Part shown: positions 32,084 to 43,896 of the stretch, piece by piece
Layout of the letters: each line of letters begins with the position of its first letter
Numbering within the stretch: position 1 is the stretch's first letter
Source: Okapia johnstoni
Taxonomy: Eukaryota; Chordata; Mammalia; Artiodactyla; Giraffidae
Reading direction: 5' to 3'
NCBI GenBank assembly: GCA_024291935.2
Contig: CM044309.1
Coordinates: 3,224,001-3,288,000 of the forward strand
DNA length: 64,000 nucleotides
Position numbers and translations under genes: made by a program
Notes under the pieces: model-generated
The model's database searches: none
What the model was told of the DNA's origin: nothing
What the model saw: the letters and a program-made list of their open reading frames with translations, nothing else

Positions 32084-33271
32084 TAGAGAGATATTCTCTG
32101 CAAATGCTATTTAATCCATTCAGAAGTCTCCGGTATGGATCTGAGTATCCTTGGATCATTTGGCACTTCATCTTGTTTGGTCCTGCTGATGATACAAAGG
32201 ACACTTCCTCTGAACAAAATCCGTTAGTGAAGTTTGTGTGTCTGACGCATGGTAACATAAACTATACGTCTGCTGGTCCCAGGAGACTCAGAGCTGATGG
32301 GGAGGTGAGGTGGGGAAGCACTGTGAGTAGCTGCAAATAGGCGTCGTCCTCAGGAAGGGGACAGTGGGGGGCTCCGGAGTGTCTATAAAGTAGATTTTTT
32401 TGTGTTCGGTTGTATCTGCATGACAGACATGCCTTTTTTTTTTTAAATTATATGTGTCTTTCAAGTAACTTGAAGCTATATTATCCTCAAAACCATATTG
32501 TAGCATCTACTACTGGCTAAAAGGAGGTTGCCTGCAGAGGTAGCAATTATTCAAGGCATGGAAATTTCCCTAATAATAAACTCAGATCAGAGAGTTCAAA
32601 GCCAAAAGAGTCCCAAGCAACCCGAGTATTATCTTAGTGAACAATGCTTTTAATCCCACACATTTATCCCAGGATACATATTTCCTGGGGCTGTGACATT
32701 TTATCCTGTTCACTGCAGTCATCTTCCCAGTCCCTTGAAAAGGCCCCAGGCTCCTTATGTTAATTATTCCATCCAGTTTCCAGAGCTCTGCATGTAAAAA
32801 TGTGGCATACTGAGTCAAAAAAATGGTCCAGGAGACATTCCTCTCTTGCATTTATTTGGCTGAGAGGTATACCACTCAAAAAAGTAGTAAAAATTAAACC
32901 TGCTCCAAGCTTACTTGGTTCTTCGTAAATCTGAAGTAATTCGTAGTTTCTCTTGCTTAAAAAAAAAAAAAATTAGTCAATCAAATCAGGTAACAAACTT
33001 TTGATAGGGATACCCACTTACTACTGCACAACTGAACGAATATGTAATGATTGATCAGCTCCTTATTATACTTTGATCTGTTTCTTAAAGAGACTTAGAA
33101 ATCTTGGCACTGTTACTTTTATGGAGTAGAGGTACATGTGCTGAGAGGCCTAAATAGGCAACAGTTGAATTGGTCATGTAAACAATTGGAAAACTGTGGA
33201 TTGATGTGCTGTAAGGTAAGAATTAAGAGAGCACAAGTATTTCTTACTTTGTGGGGGAATGTGGCTTTGTC
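32084..33271. other. Unique sequence
   Basis: No gene or named repeat. An A-run lies at 32959-32971. Confidence 0.4.
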
Positions 33272-33703
33272 TTTAAGTTGTGTTTGACTCTGCAACCCCA
33301 TGGACTGTAGCAATTCAGGTTTCCCTATCCTTCACTGTCTCCTGGAGTTTGCTCAAACTGAGTCAGTGATCCAGACTCTGTCATCCCTTTCTCCTCCCGC
33401 CTTCAATCTTTCCCAGTATCAGGGTCTTTTCAAATAAGTCAGTTCTTCGCATCAGGTGGCCAGAGTATTGGAGCTTCAGCTTCAGCATCAGTCCTTCCAA
33501 TATATATTCAGGGATGATCTCCTTTAGGATGGACTAGTCTGATCTTGCAGTCCAAGGGTCTCTCAAGAGTCTTCTCCAACACCACAGTTCAAAAGCATCA
33601 GTTCTTCAGCACTCAGCTTTCTTTATAGTCCAACTCTCACATCCATACATGACCACTGGAAAAACCATAGCCTTGACTAGATGGACCTTTGCTGGCAAAG
33701 GTG
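33272..33703 (-). mobile_element. BovB LINE 3' end, antisense
   Basis: Antisense 3' end of BovB: 'gaccccatggactg'-type start, 'tcttcgcatcaggtggccagagtattggag', 'ctcctttaggatggact', 'catacatgaccactggaaaaaccatagcc'. About 430 bp, heavily 5'-truncated, no coding capacity. Confidence 0.93.
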
Positions 33704-34099
33704 GGAGTGTGAGACCATAAGGTGACTGTGCAAGCTGAAACTATGCAAAATAATTTTGATAATCATTGTGGGAAATTATGAATGTCAAAAACTCTCTTAA
33801 AGTATAAACGTATAAGTAAATTTAAAAAATCGTAAAACTAATATTTACTTAGCATACTATAATTTAAACCATAATGTTATAATAAAAAGTAATAAAATTA
33901 GAAACATTGAGAATTATTTTATTTTTTAAAATAACATTAATTTTAGTTTGAATAGTACTTGTCTGCATCTTCTTATATATTTTATGATACTGAGTGAACA
34001 TATTTTCTTTGCCCTGGTAAATCGTCATATTCCTTCCTAAGAATGGATTTTATCCATTGCACTTGCCATACCAAAAAATACATCTAAAAGTTTCCTTAA
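33704..34099. other. AT-rich unique sequence
   Basis: Strongly AT-rich with no exon or repeat recognised. Confidence 0.4.
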
Positions 34100-34850
34100 T
34101 GAACGTTAGAGTATCCTGTAAGCCTGACATGGCTCCACTGGCCTGCACAAAGTAAAGCCAATCTATGGACACTAGGTTGTGAAGGAAAGTGCAGTGTTTA
34201 TTGTAGGTACCAGAGAAGTAATGAGGCCAGCTGATGCTCAAAAAACTCAAACTCCCAGCTGAGTTACAGGGAAGTGTTTTAAAAGGCAAGTTGAGGGAAG
34301 GGACTCACAGGGAGTGTGGACAGCTCATGCACAATCCTCTGCTTGGTTGCTGAAGGGCAGGTTGGTATCGCAGGGGGAGCATTATCAATCCTCAGACTTC
34401 AGTAGGTTTAAGAGGCTTGTGTCCATGGTCATCATGTTGTTTACTTCCTCTGTTTGGTGGGGGTTTTAGCATCTGTAAAACAACTCTGGACATGTGCATC
34501 AGATATCGTTATCTGGATACTTCACAGAGGAGCTAAAGATCCTGTGACTGACATATGGCTGATTTACTGTTTAAAGTGTGACCAGTTCTCCTGGCCCAGA
34601 TGCTATTTTCTCACGACATGTTCACATCCTTTCCATCATTAATTCTTGAGCCAGGTTTCCATGACTCAGGGGAGGCCTGGGAAACTCGGACTTTTCTCCC
34701 AATAAGAAGCAGTCAGAAGATGTGGTGGGAGGCAGGGTCTGCCCCAGGAAAGCCCTAGAGGGTCTTATTCGGCTATATAAGATCAGTGGAAAGGCATTTA
34801 CAAGTATATGCAGGCAGAAAAAATACGATATATAACTTTGCATTCTTATA
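34100..34850 (-). mobile_element. Probable solo LTR of a ruminant endogenous retrovirus, antisense
   Basis: The sequence follows phrases I associate with a bovine LTR (BTLTR1-like) in antisense: 'ggacactaggttgtgaaggaaagtgcagtgtttattg', 'gctgatgctcaaaaaactcaaactccc', 'cagctcatgcacaatcctctg', 'gtccatggtcatcatg', 'gactcaggggaggcctggga'. TGTTTATTG at 34195-34203 is the complement of an AATAAA polyadenylation signal, in the place expected for the R region. No gag, pol or env is recognisable next to it, so it is probably a solo LTR. Exact edges and target-site duplication were not found. Confidence 0.5.
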
Positions 34851-35844
34851 AAAATATCTATGCAGAATTTTAGAAAATGATGTGGTGTTAGGGAGGGGCA
34901 GTGGCATCTAGAGGGGGTTTAATTATAAATCAAATAATGGACATTATCATTTACATGACTAGTGTAACACGTAAAGCTTAAACAGTGGAGTGTATGGACC
35001 TATGAGGCATTAAGCAGGGAACTCAGTGGTTTTGTGTAGCAAAATGATTGTAGGCTCTTGAGGAGCCCCAGGGAATTAATATGCATGGACTGATATTTAC
35101 ATGAATGGAGTGGATTTAAGAATTCTGAAAGAAGGGTATTCTGTCCAGTTTCTCCTGGGAAGTGTCAGGGATGATGGAGAGCCATGGTCTCAGTTTCTTG
35201 ACCCCACTCTGGTGACCAGGTCGAACCCTTAAAATAACAGGAGGGTTGTAAATAAAGGTAAGATGTAAATGCATTTTTTTTTCCCCAAGGGACTAACACA
35301 GGGACCAGTGGTTCAGTACACAGGTGGCAGTGTGTGGTCAGAGTCTGGGCTTGCAGTGTTCTTACCATCCCTGTGCAAAATAAACTCCAGCTCTGGCACA
35401 AGGAGAAGTGAAGTCAACCTGTTTGGATGCTTAGGTATGAACAGTTTTGGAAAACGAGGCAGTACCAGAGGGAGGGGTGTTGTTCTGTAAAGAGTGCTGG
35501 CAGGAGATACGTTGCTGAAGGGAGTCCTCCAGATTCCTCTGAGGCGATGGGCACCCACAAGGGTGCTGGAGCAGAGAAACAGGAAATGGCCAGTGAAGCA
35601 GTTATCCTGGACAGCGGAGGTACTCTCCTCCCAGACAGCGGAGGCACTCCCAGAAATGACTTGGACTTTGAGAGGGAGCATCTTAAGTCCTACAGTTTTG
35701 TAGATGGGACTCTATGAACCAGAGACACTGAAGTTTAATGCTAATATGATTTTGTTTTTACCAACATTTTGAGGTTAGGGAGCATTCAGGGTCTATTTCT
35801 GCTTATAATGATAAATTAAATTATTCTCTATGTGTGGCCGTCTC
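34851..35844. other. Unassigned, GC-richer sequence
   Basis: No family recognised. At 35610-35655 GACAGCGGAGG occurs twice within a short imperfect direct repeat. Open frames of 70-120 codons on both strands around 35310-35717 reflect GC content; none resembles a protein I know. It could be further retroviral or other old repeat sequence. Confidence 0.3.
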
Positions 35845-35990
35845 TTCCACTAAACTGTAATCTGACTGATGGTCAATAAGGTGACCTATTGATGTTTCTA
35901 TCTTGTAATAACACAGCACCTGGCACATATTAGGAATATAATAAATAAGTGTTAGTTAGCTCACTGAGTGAATAAATGAAGGGGGCAGTA
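35845..35990 (+). repeat. L2 LINE 3' terminus
   Basis: 'ctaaactgtaatctgactgatgg' followed by 'cacctggcacatattaggaatataataaataagtg' and 'gagtgaataaatgaa' is the typical L2 3' end. Confidence 0.6.
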
Positions 35991-37404
35991 CGTAGTTGTT
36001 ATTCAGATTACCTTATTTAAGGTGGGTGAGATGTGCTGTCTATTATTGACTGTGTTTAAAAATAGACTGAGTTAAAGCTTAGTAATGAAGAGCCATGTTA
36101 TAAACAATACAGAAACCATTTTCAGATAACATTTAATAGCTTTACAAGTGTGTTTTAATGAACTTTAAGATACAGCTTCCCCTATAATTGCCAACAACTG
36201 TGTTGTTGTAGGTTTAAGATCATGCGTGCTTATCAGAAGTCTTATTGACTTTTACTTGTTCTGTTTATTGATTACTTAATTAGTTTTCCAAGATAGCTAA
36301 TCAGGGGGAGATGTAGGTATTTAGGAGTCTTTCATTAAACCATGCTAAGAAATTTAAAACAGAAATGTGTGACCTGAAGCTAAAGCTTAGTAACTGCAGA
36401 AATTCCATGGATTTAACATAATAATCATGAGTCATATCGTTACGATTGAATATTTTCATTTTCTTCTTCAGAATAATGATGTTTTCTTTTTGGTCCTTTG
36501 GAGGGAGAAAGATACCATATGTACACATCTGTGATTGTATGGATAGTTCAGTTTCCATCCGAAACATAGATTAGCAGAAGTATATGCACATTTCTATGGC
36601 CTATATTTGAAACACATTTTTTCTTTTTATTAGGAATTTATTGATAAAACATAAAATTCACCATGTCTTTTCCATGTTTTAAAGTGGTATTTTAAAGTCT
36701 GTATCAATTTTGCATTTCCGGTCACCTGTTAATGTGATATTATTGAAATATTTTACCTAAAAATCCTTTAATGCCAGTTACTTCTTTTGAAAATACTTTT
36801 TCTAAACAGTTAAAAACCACTAGAATTTTTGAATCATATCCTTTGTTTTATGTGGAATGAAGTCCCACAGATAGTTATGCTCTTTTAAAAAGGAATGATT
36901 TCTAATTTTTTACTTTTTTCACAGTCACACAAGTTTTTAAAGAAAAGTTATAGAATTATTTTGCTTCTTCAACATAATTGTACACTCTGAGAGAAGGATG
37001 GCCGTTTTATGTTTTGTGATATTGTAGTTTATAGCGGTGGGTCAGAATAAACGGGGCTGTGCGGCTATGAAGGCAGAATGGTGACGCTGTGTATGTGCTT
37101 CTAGACAAGCACGTTGATTCCAGAGAATTCTAGATGCCGACTTAACTTACGGTAAATGCAAACAGGTTCTGATCTTGGAAATTTTATGTGCTAATGATAA
37201 AAGCTTTTGTTGTCAAGTTACATTATTTTCTTATTAAAAGTCTTTTTCCTATGACTTTTGGGAAACAAAAGTTACAGAGCTGATTTGTGAAAACTGCTTG
37301 AACCTAACAGAGTGAGAGATTGAGATGATAAAACTAGAAGAGAGCTTTAGCTTTTGTGTTTTAAGTTTAATGTTTAAGAGATACATGAACTATTGGGTGA
37401 AAAA
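35991..37404. other. AT-rich unique sequence
   Basis: Nothing clearly recognised. The phrase 'aaaacataaaattcaccatgtc' near 36645 resembles an antisense L1 3' UTR but is too short to call. Confidence 0.4.
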
Positions 37405-37475
37405 AAATGCCACTCATTCATTCATCCTTTCATCCAAGCATATAACCAGTGTTTATTAAACATATAATATCTGCT
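37405..37475 (-). repeat. L2/MIR-type tail, antisense
   Basis: 'cattcattcatcctttcatccaagcatataaccagtgtttatt' is the antisense of the shared L2/MIR 3' end (normally 'aataaatatttgttgaatgaatgaatg'). Confidence 0.5.
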
Positions 37476-40400
37476 CATGTGAAAACTGAATCAAGAGAGC
37501 TTTTTGTTTCAGGGTAAATTGTTTTCATTTAAAAATTCTTACCGTGGAGTACTAAAAGACTTGTATGTGCCTCTAGCTGTACCTTTAATAATTCATCAAG
37601 TCATTCAGCTGATATTTATGCAGCAACAGATGCTCATTTACATAAAATAAAAAACAATATGTTCAGGAATTGAGGGAGATGAAAAGCACACAGTTACTTA
37701 GAAAGTATGAATAAGCTTTAATTTAGTGGGATATATATGAGGCAATTAGAACAAAACCTATATAGTGTTTATTGTGTGAACTGTGAAGAAAGGGAACAGA
37801 AATTGCATGACGAGGAAACAGATAAAAAGAATGCGTGTTTTCCAGATTCCTTGAATGATAGTCGTTTGTTTTCTATTATTTATAGATGCTTTAGAAAGAG
37901 TATAAATTGGATTCATAATGTGTCATTTGTCATATTTGCTGACTAAAAAGCTTATATTTCACCTTCTAATCCTATTCTTACTGTTCCTCCATTAATGGTA
38001 AGGAAACCACACTGGCTGGTAATTGAGTGTAACAGGGACCGTTTATCCCAGGAGGTGACATAGCCTCCTTTACTGAATAGTCAACACCCGTGGGATGATT
38101 TTGCCTGAGCAGCTGAATGTAAAGTAAAATATTACTGTGAAATAAACGAAGGCATTCTACAATCCTTAGGGGAAGAAAACAGGAGACGAGCAGGTAGCTC
38201 CAGGACCTTACGGCAAAGAGATTTCAAAAAACTAGTAACCCTTTTCAATGGCAAAAAGTATTCCAACAATTTTCAGAATAAATCTTAGATGTCTATGACT
38301 ATGCCCAAAGAAGATTTCTTAAGCAAATATTTTCGCTGTGATGAGTTTTTAGGACATTTTATAAATGATACATATAAAGAAAAATATGATTTTCAAACCT
38401 AGATTTTGGGTGGGTCTGCTAGGTAGGTTGATGCCGGAACCCTGTCTACCAGGCTAAGTGTTTTCAGATGATCATCTGCCAACAAGCTTTGGTCAAGCTT
38501 TAGTGTTGTAGGGATTCAGTGGAGCTCCTCCGTCACTGCTCCTCAGGGCCAGTTTACCCTTCCCCAGTGGCTGGAGTACCAAGGGCACCTCCCTTAGACT
38601 TTAGGAAATTGCCCGTCCAAGGTTAAACCTCCTCTTAGGGTACAGTCCATGGCCATTGACTAGCTGAGGCACGACTGGCCCCTTGCCTCAGTTCAGCTGA
38701 AGGAACCACCCCTGTTTGATAGTGAAGAGCTCTGGACATGGACACTCAGCACAAAGACTTTGAGGATCAATGTCCATGGACCAAAATGAAGGACAAAGCC
38801 TTCCCGTAACTAGGAGACTTGTTCTACAAAAGCACAATACTTATCCCCAGGGGAGGAAGTTCAATGACCAGAGTTCTGTATTCTGGCGCTAAGATCAAGA
38901 TCAAGAAAACCGGGGAGAGAAGCCGTAAGTTACCCTGGGGGAACATTTTCCATTCTTAGTGTATACGTCGTGGGGCATGGAATTAACAGTTCGAAAGCCT
39001 TTGAGATCCTTCCATCTTGGGAGGCTGTGGGAAGAGTGACATCTTCTATTACAGTATCTACATGAGCAAAGCCAACTTACCTCCGTCCTTCAGAAGCTGC
39101 AACGCAAGCTTCAGGCAAACAGTAAATGGGACGCATGCTGGCAGCTGCCATGATGATTTGCATTCATTATAGAGAAAGTGTCTCTCTATGAATTAGGAAT
39201 AACACAGAACCTGCCTTTCGAGAATTCTTCTGTGCATTTGTTTGAAGAGTAGACTTGCCTTTCTTCCTTCCTTTTTGATTTAGCCTCTTATGGGTATACT
39301 TCACTCTGGCCTATAATGTGATTGATCAATTTCTAAACACCCCTGGACACTGGTCTTTGCTTTAACACCTAGGAAAATACAAACAGTGGGTCTTTGATCA
39401 GAAAAATAAAAATAAATTAGAAAATCTACCTTTCCTTCTAAATCCTAGTTTATATATTTTCACTCTTCAGAGCCAATTTTTTAAAAATACATAGCCATAT
39501 ATTGTTTAAGTAATTTTTATTGATTAAGGTAATATTAATTAAAAATGATGTGACATTAAGAACACACATTTCCTCTTTCTCCTTCTGAAAATTGTTTAAG
39601 GCCAGAAGGAGAAGAGAAAACAAACTTCTAATTGTGTTTTTGGAGACAGTAAATTAGAAAGGCTGCCAAACCCGTGGAGAGGGAAAAGAGAATTAGGAAG
39701 AGAGAGGAGTGGGCACCTTCCAGTGCACCTTGCAGAAAGCCAGTCACATCCACTTTTCTGAGGGCACACTCTGAGACACAAGACCAGGTCCTTTCTTTGA
39801 AGAACTTAGAGTGAGGTGCTTCATCTGAATCAGGAACTTCCTGGAATGTAGATGGTTTCCCACGGAGGTGAAGATAAATGAAGACTATGCACCTAAACTG
39901 TGTTTTTAAGACAAGTCTGTCTCCATAGAAGGAAAATTAAGGAAGTCCTGGAGTTGCCAGTTTCTATTAGCTATCAATAAGTAAAGGATTATTGAACTTC
40001 AACCCCAAACTCTATTTAAGAGAAAGAAAATCCCATTCAAATTGGGACTTAATTCTAATTCCTCCTAAATACAAACAACATATAAATAGATCAGCAAGGA
40101 AAAACTCAGAGACTTAAAGAATGAATAATCAAATAGGAACCAGCAAAATGTCTGTAGAAAGCTTCTGTTAAAAGAAAGAAAACAAACACAGAAGTCAGAA
40201 AACCAAAAAGTACGCACTAAAAATTTGTAGCCATAGAGAAAAATTTTGCTGAAAATTTAAAAATCTTATCCATTTATGACCAATTACCAGACAGAAACAA
40301 GAGCTCATGGGATATATGTAAAGACAAGGAACTTGTTATTATTACATGTGAAGACTTTGAAAAAGCTAAAACAGTCTTCGCTCGATCCCAGGTTTTTACA

Positions 40401-40896
40401 TGGCTTTGATTTGATGGATCCTGGCACTTCCTAGGTTTCTTCCTCAGGTGGTCAGCAGAAGGTTTCAGATAATGGTCAGATGATCCTTAAAGGTTTGCTG
40501 AGTGCAGATGTCCAGCCATGCCACCAGAATAGGAGGAACGCAGTGTACTTCTCAGAGAGTCTGTGCATGCCTGGCAGTGAAGCTGCAACAACCTCCACCC
40601 AAAAGCAACAGTAAGAGACTGAAGAGGGATCACTTCATGGATTTTAACACTCCGTCCCAATTTTAGAGACGTTAAATGGGGGAAAATGCACATATTAAAA
40701 GGACAGAGTATATTACAATGAACAGTCAGAACCAAGTAAATATTTGTGACATAAATAAATAAATAAATATGGGTGAAATATACCTATTAAAATGAAAATA
40801 ATACCATTTTCAATCACAAATCAAAGCTCAATTTTGTCCTTTAAACAACAGATACTTTCATAATATGTTGACTCTTAATGATTGATTAAGGGAATT
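37476..40896. other. Longest quiet block: no named repeat or gene
   Basis: About 3.4 kb in which I recognise neither transposons nor exons. The portion from 38400 to 39130 is less AT-rich than its flanks but has no long open frame and no family resemblance. (AAAT)n occurs at about 40746-40770. Confidence 0.4.
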
Positions 40897-41466
40897 CTAG
40901 AAAAATATCTAATCCACTTCATTGACCACACTAAAGCTGTTGACTGTGTGGATCTAAACAAATTGTAGAAAGTTGTTAAAGAGATGGGAATACTAGATCA
41001 CCTTACCTGCCTCTTGAGAAACCTGTGTGCACCTCAAGAGGCAACATTTAGAACCAGACATGAAACTACGGACTGGTTCAAACTTGGGAAAGGAGTACCT
41101 CAAGGCTGTATATTGTCATCTGCTTCTTTAACTTATATGCAGAGTACATCATGAGAAATGCTGGGCCGGATTAATCACAAGCTTGAATCAAGATTGCTGG
41201 GAGAAATATCAATAACCTCAGATATTCAGCTGAAAAACCACTCTAATGGCAGAAAGCCAAGAGGAGCTAAAGAGCATCTTAATGAGGGTGAAAGAGGAGA
41301 GTGAAAAAGCTGGCTTAAAACTCAGCATCTGAAAAACAAAGATCATCAGTCCCATCACTTTATGGCAAATAGATGGGGAAACAATGGAAACAGTGACACA
41401 CTTTCTTTTCTTGGGCTCCAAAATCACAGCTGACTGTGCCTGTAGCCACGAAATTAAAAGGCGCTT
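40897..41466 (+). mobile_element. BovB LINE, 5' segment of interrupted copy
   Basis: Sense BovB from the middle of the reverse transcriptase (GGAGTACCTCAAGGCTGTAT corresponds to the G-V-x-Q-G motif). The position of the catalytic motif near 41220 reads YSAE instead of YADD, so both aspartates are lost. Interrupted at 41466 by SINE sequence and resumes at 41972. Confidence 0.93.
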
Positions 41467-41971
41467 ATATTTCAGTTGGTAAAGGATCCACCTGCAATAC
41501 AGGAGACCCTGGTTTGATTCCTGGATCGGGAAGATCTGCTGGAATAGGGATAGGCTACCCACTCTAGTATTCTTGGGCTTCCCTTAAGGCTCAGTTGATA
41601 AAGAATCTGCCTGCAATGTGGGAATCCTGGGTTCGATCTGTGGTTTGATTCCTGGGTTGGGAAGATCCCCTAGAGAAGGGAAAGACTACCACCCACTCCA
41701 GTATTCTAGCCTGGAGAATTCCATGGACTGTATAGTCACAAAGAGTCAGACACAACTGAGTCACAAAGAATTCCATGGACTGTATAGTCACAAAGAGTCA
41801 GACACAACTGAGTGACTTTCACTTTCTGACTACCACCCACTCCAGTATTCTAGCCTGGAGAATTCCATGGACTGTATAGTCACAAAGAGTCAGACACAAC
41901 TGAGTCACAAAGAATTCCATGGACTGTATAGTCACAAAGAGTCAGACACAACTGAGTGACTTTCACTTTCT
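41467..41971 (+). repeat. Nested Bov-tA SINEs with a perfect 144-bp tandem duplication
   Basis: Inside the BovB lie a truncated Bov-tA head (about 41470-41570) and then a second Bov-tA beginning GGGCTTCCCTTAAGGCTCAG. The body of the second is duplicated: 41684-41827 and 41828-41971 are identical over 144 bases as far as I can compare. Within each copy GAATTCCATGGACTGTATAG and the following bases recur with a 52-base spacing. After the SINE block the BovB continues in register. Confidence 0.92.
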
Positions 41972-42490
41972 GCTCCTTGGAAGAAAAGGTATGGCAAACC
42001 TAGACAGTGTATTAAAAAGCAGAGGCATCACTTTGCCAGTTAAGGTCCCTATAGTCAAAGCTATTTTTTTTTTCGGTAGTCACATACAGATATGAGAGTT
42101 GGGCCATAAGAAAGGCTGAGCCCCAAGGAACTGATGCTTTTGAGCTGTGGTGCTGGAGAAGACTCTTGAGAGTCCCTTGGCTAGCAAGGGGATCAAACCA
42201 GTCAATCCTAAAGGAAATTAGTCCTGAATATTCATTGAAAGGACTGATGCTGAAGCTGCAATTTTTGGCCAATTGATGTGAAGAGCTAACTCATTGGAAA
42301 AGACCCTGATGCTTGGAAAGATTGAGGGCAGGAGGAGAAGAGGCAACAGAGGATGAGATTGTTGGATGGCATCACCAACTCAGTGGAAAAACTTGAGTTG
42401 AACAAACTCTGAGAGAGAGTGAAAGACAGGAAAGCCTGTGTGCTGTAGTCCATGGGCTGCAAAGAGTCAGACACAACTTAGTGACTAAAC
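41972..42490 (+). mobile_element. BovB LINE, 3' segment of interrupted copy
   Basis: Resumes at GCTCCTTGGAAGAAAAGG and runs to the BovB 3' end (AAAGAGTCAGACACAACTTA). Many substitutions and small indels. Together with 40897-41466 it forms one 5'-truncated insertion of about 1.1 kb. Confidence 0.93.
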
Positions 42491-42749
42491 AATGATGGAT
42501 AATATAAGCTTGATAATAAAAATGTGGGCAAAAACAAACAAAACAAATGCTAACAAACAGCTATCAAAGATTGTGACTGTTAAATTGCAAAATGTTGATT
42601 AAGGCCAATAACTGCTAATTGAAACACAATCATAATGTTAAAGTATACATAATACAATGAAAAAAGAGCAATTACAACAATTTTGTATACAAACAATATA
42701 GCTTGAATCCATACAAGCAATCTGTAAAAGCAAAGACCTCCAAAAAAAG
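42491..42749. other. AT-rich unique sequence
   Basis: A-rich with no recognised feature. Confidence 0.35.
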
Positions 42750-42760
42750 CAGAAACCATG

Positions 42761-43035
42761 CTGCTGCTGCTACTGCTAAGTCGCTTCAGTCGTGTCCGAC
42801 TCTGTGCGACCCCATAGATGGCAGCCCACCAGGCTCCGCCGTCCCTGGGATTCTCCAGGCAAGAACACTGGAGTGGGTTGCCATTTCCTTCTCCAATGCA
42901 TGAAAGGAAAAGTGAAAGTGAAGTCGCTCAGTCGTGTGCGACCCATAGCGACCCCATGGACTGCAGCCTACCAGGCTCCTCCATCCATGGGATTTTCCAG
43001 GCGAGAGTACTGGAGTGGGTTGCCATTGCCTTCTC
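42761..43035 (-). repeat. Bov-A2 SINE, antisense, with target-site duplication
   Basis: Complete antisense dimer: tail complement CTGCTGCTGCTACTGC, second monomer (GCGACCCCATAGATGGC), the linker with AAAAGTGAAAGTGAAGTCGC, then the first monomer ending CATTGCCTTCTCC. An 11-bp duplication CAGAAACCATG at 42750-42760 and 43036-43046 flanks it exactly. Low divergence indicates a young insertion. Long open frames on both strands in it are SINE artefacts. Confidence 0.97.
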
Positions 43036-43090
43036 CAGAAACCATGAGATAGAACCAAATAGAACATAATCATATTATTAGCAAACAGTA

Positions 43091-43327
43091 ATTGGCCACC
43101 TGATGTGAAGAACTGACTCATTGGAAAAGACCCTGATGTTGGGAAAGATTGGGGGCAGGAGGAAAAGGGGACGACAGAGGATGAGATGGTTGGATGGCAT
43201 CACCGACTCAATGGACATGAGTTTGAGTAAACTCTGGGAGTTGGTGATGGACAGGGAGGCCTGGTGTGCTGCAGTCCATGGGGTCACAAAGAGTCAGACA
43301 TGACTGAGCGACTGAACTGAACTGAAT
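43091..43327 (+). mobile_element. BovB LINE 3' end, sense
   Basis: Terminal 237 bases of BovB, from TTGGCCACCTGATGTGAAG to the terminal ACTGAACTGAACTGAA. Little divergence from the other young copies. Confidence 0.94.
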
Positions 43328-43896
43328 TTGCCTGTCCCAGTGAATGATAGACTAAAGCAAGGAAGAGTGAAATAATGTAGTTAGTAAGTACATTAGATTA
43401 ATATTTCTATACTACTATAATCTAAAAAGATTAAATATACTTTCATTGTAGGAACTGATAATGTCTTAGGTTGTAAAGCAGTTTCATTCAATCAGTCAAA
43501 GTAGAACTAGTTCAGAAAGCATTCTCTAATAAAACATATCAAAACAAGAAATTAATCACAACATTAAAAAGTTACTGTCTGACTGAAAAATTAAAGAATT
43601 AAAAAAAGAAACAATAAGAACATAATAAAAAATGATTGATAACGAACTTCTATTTGAAAAAGTAATCTTAAAATAAAATTTTGTAGAAACCACAGAAAAT
43701 TAATACAACAGAAATGGTTACTATTAATATCTAAATTTGGGGGATGAAGGCAAAACTCAAGAGATATATTCACGTAGCTAAGATTTATATTAGGATAAAA
43801 CAAAAACTTATATATGCTAAAACTAAACTTATATAAAACTTATATATGCTAAGCATCTAGTTTATGAAAACAATGGACTTAAGAAAAGTCAGCAAC
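43328..43896. other. AT-rich unassigned sequence
   Basis: A-rich plus strand. It could be an old L1 5' segment but no phrase is diagnostic. Around 43805-43850 ACTTATATATGCTAA occurs twice. Confidence 0.35.

Noticed and set aside
41684..41971. CRISPR-like direct repeats
   Set aside because: The repeats are abutting SINE-derived duplications without unique spacers, in vertebrate DNA.
42786..43121. 111-codon frame on the minus strand and overlapping plus-strand frames
   Set aside because: They lie in a Bov-A2 SINE, which is non-coding.
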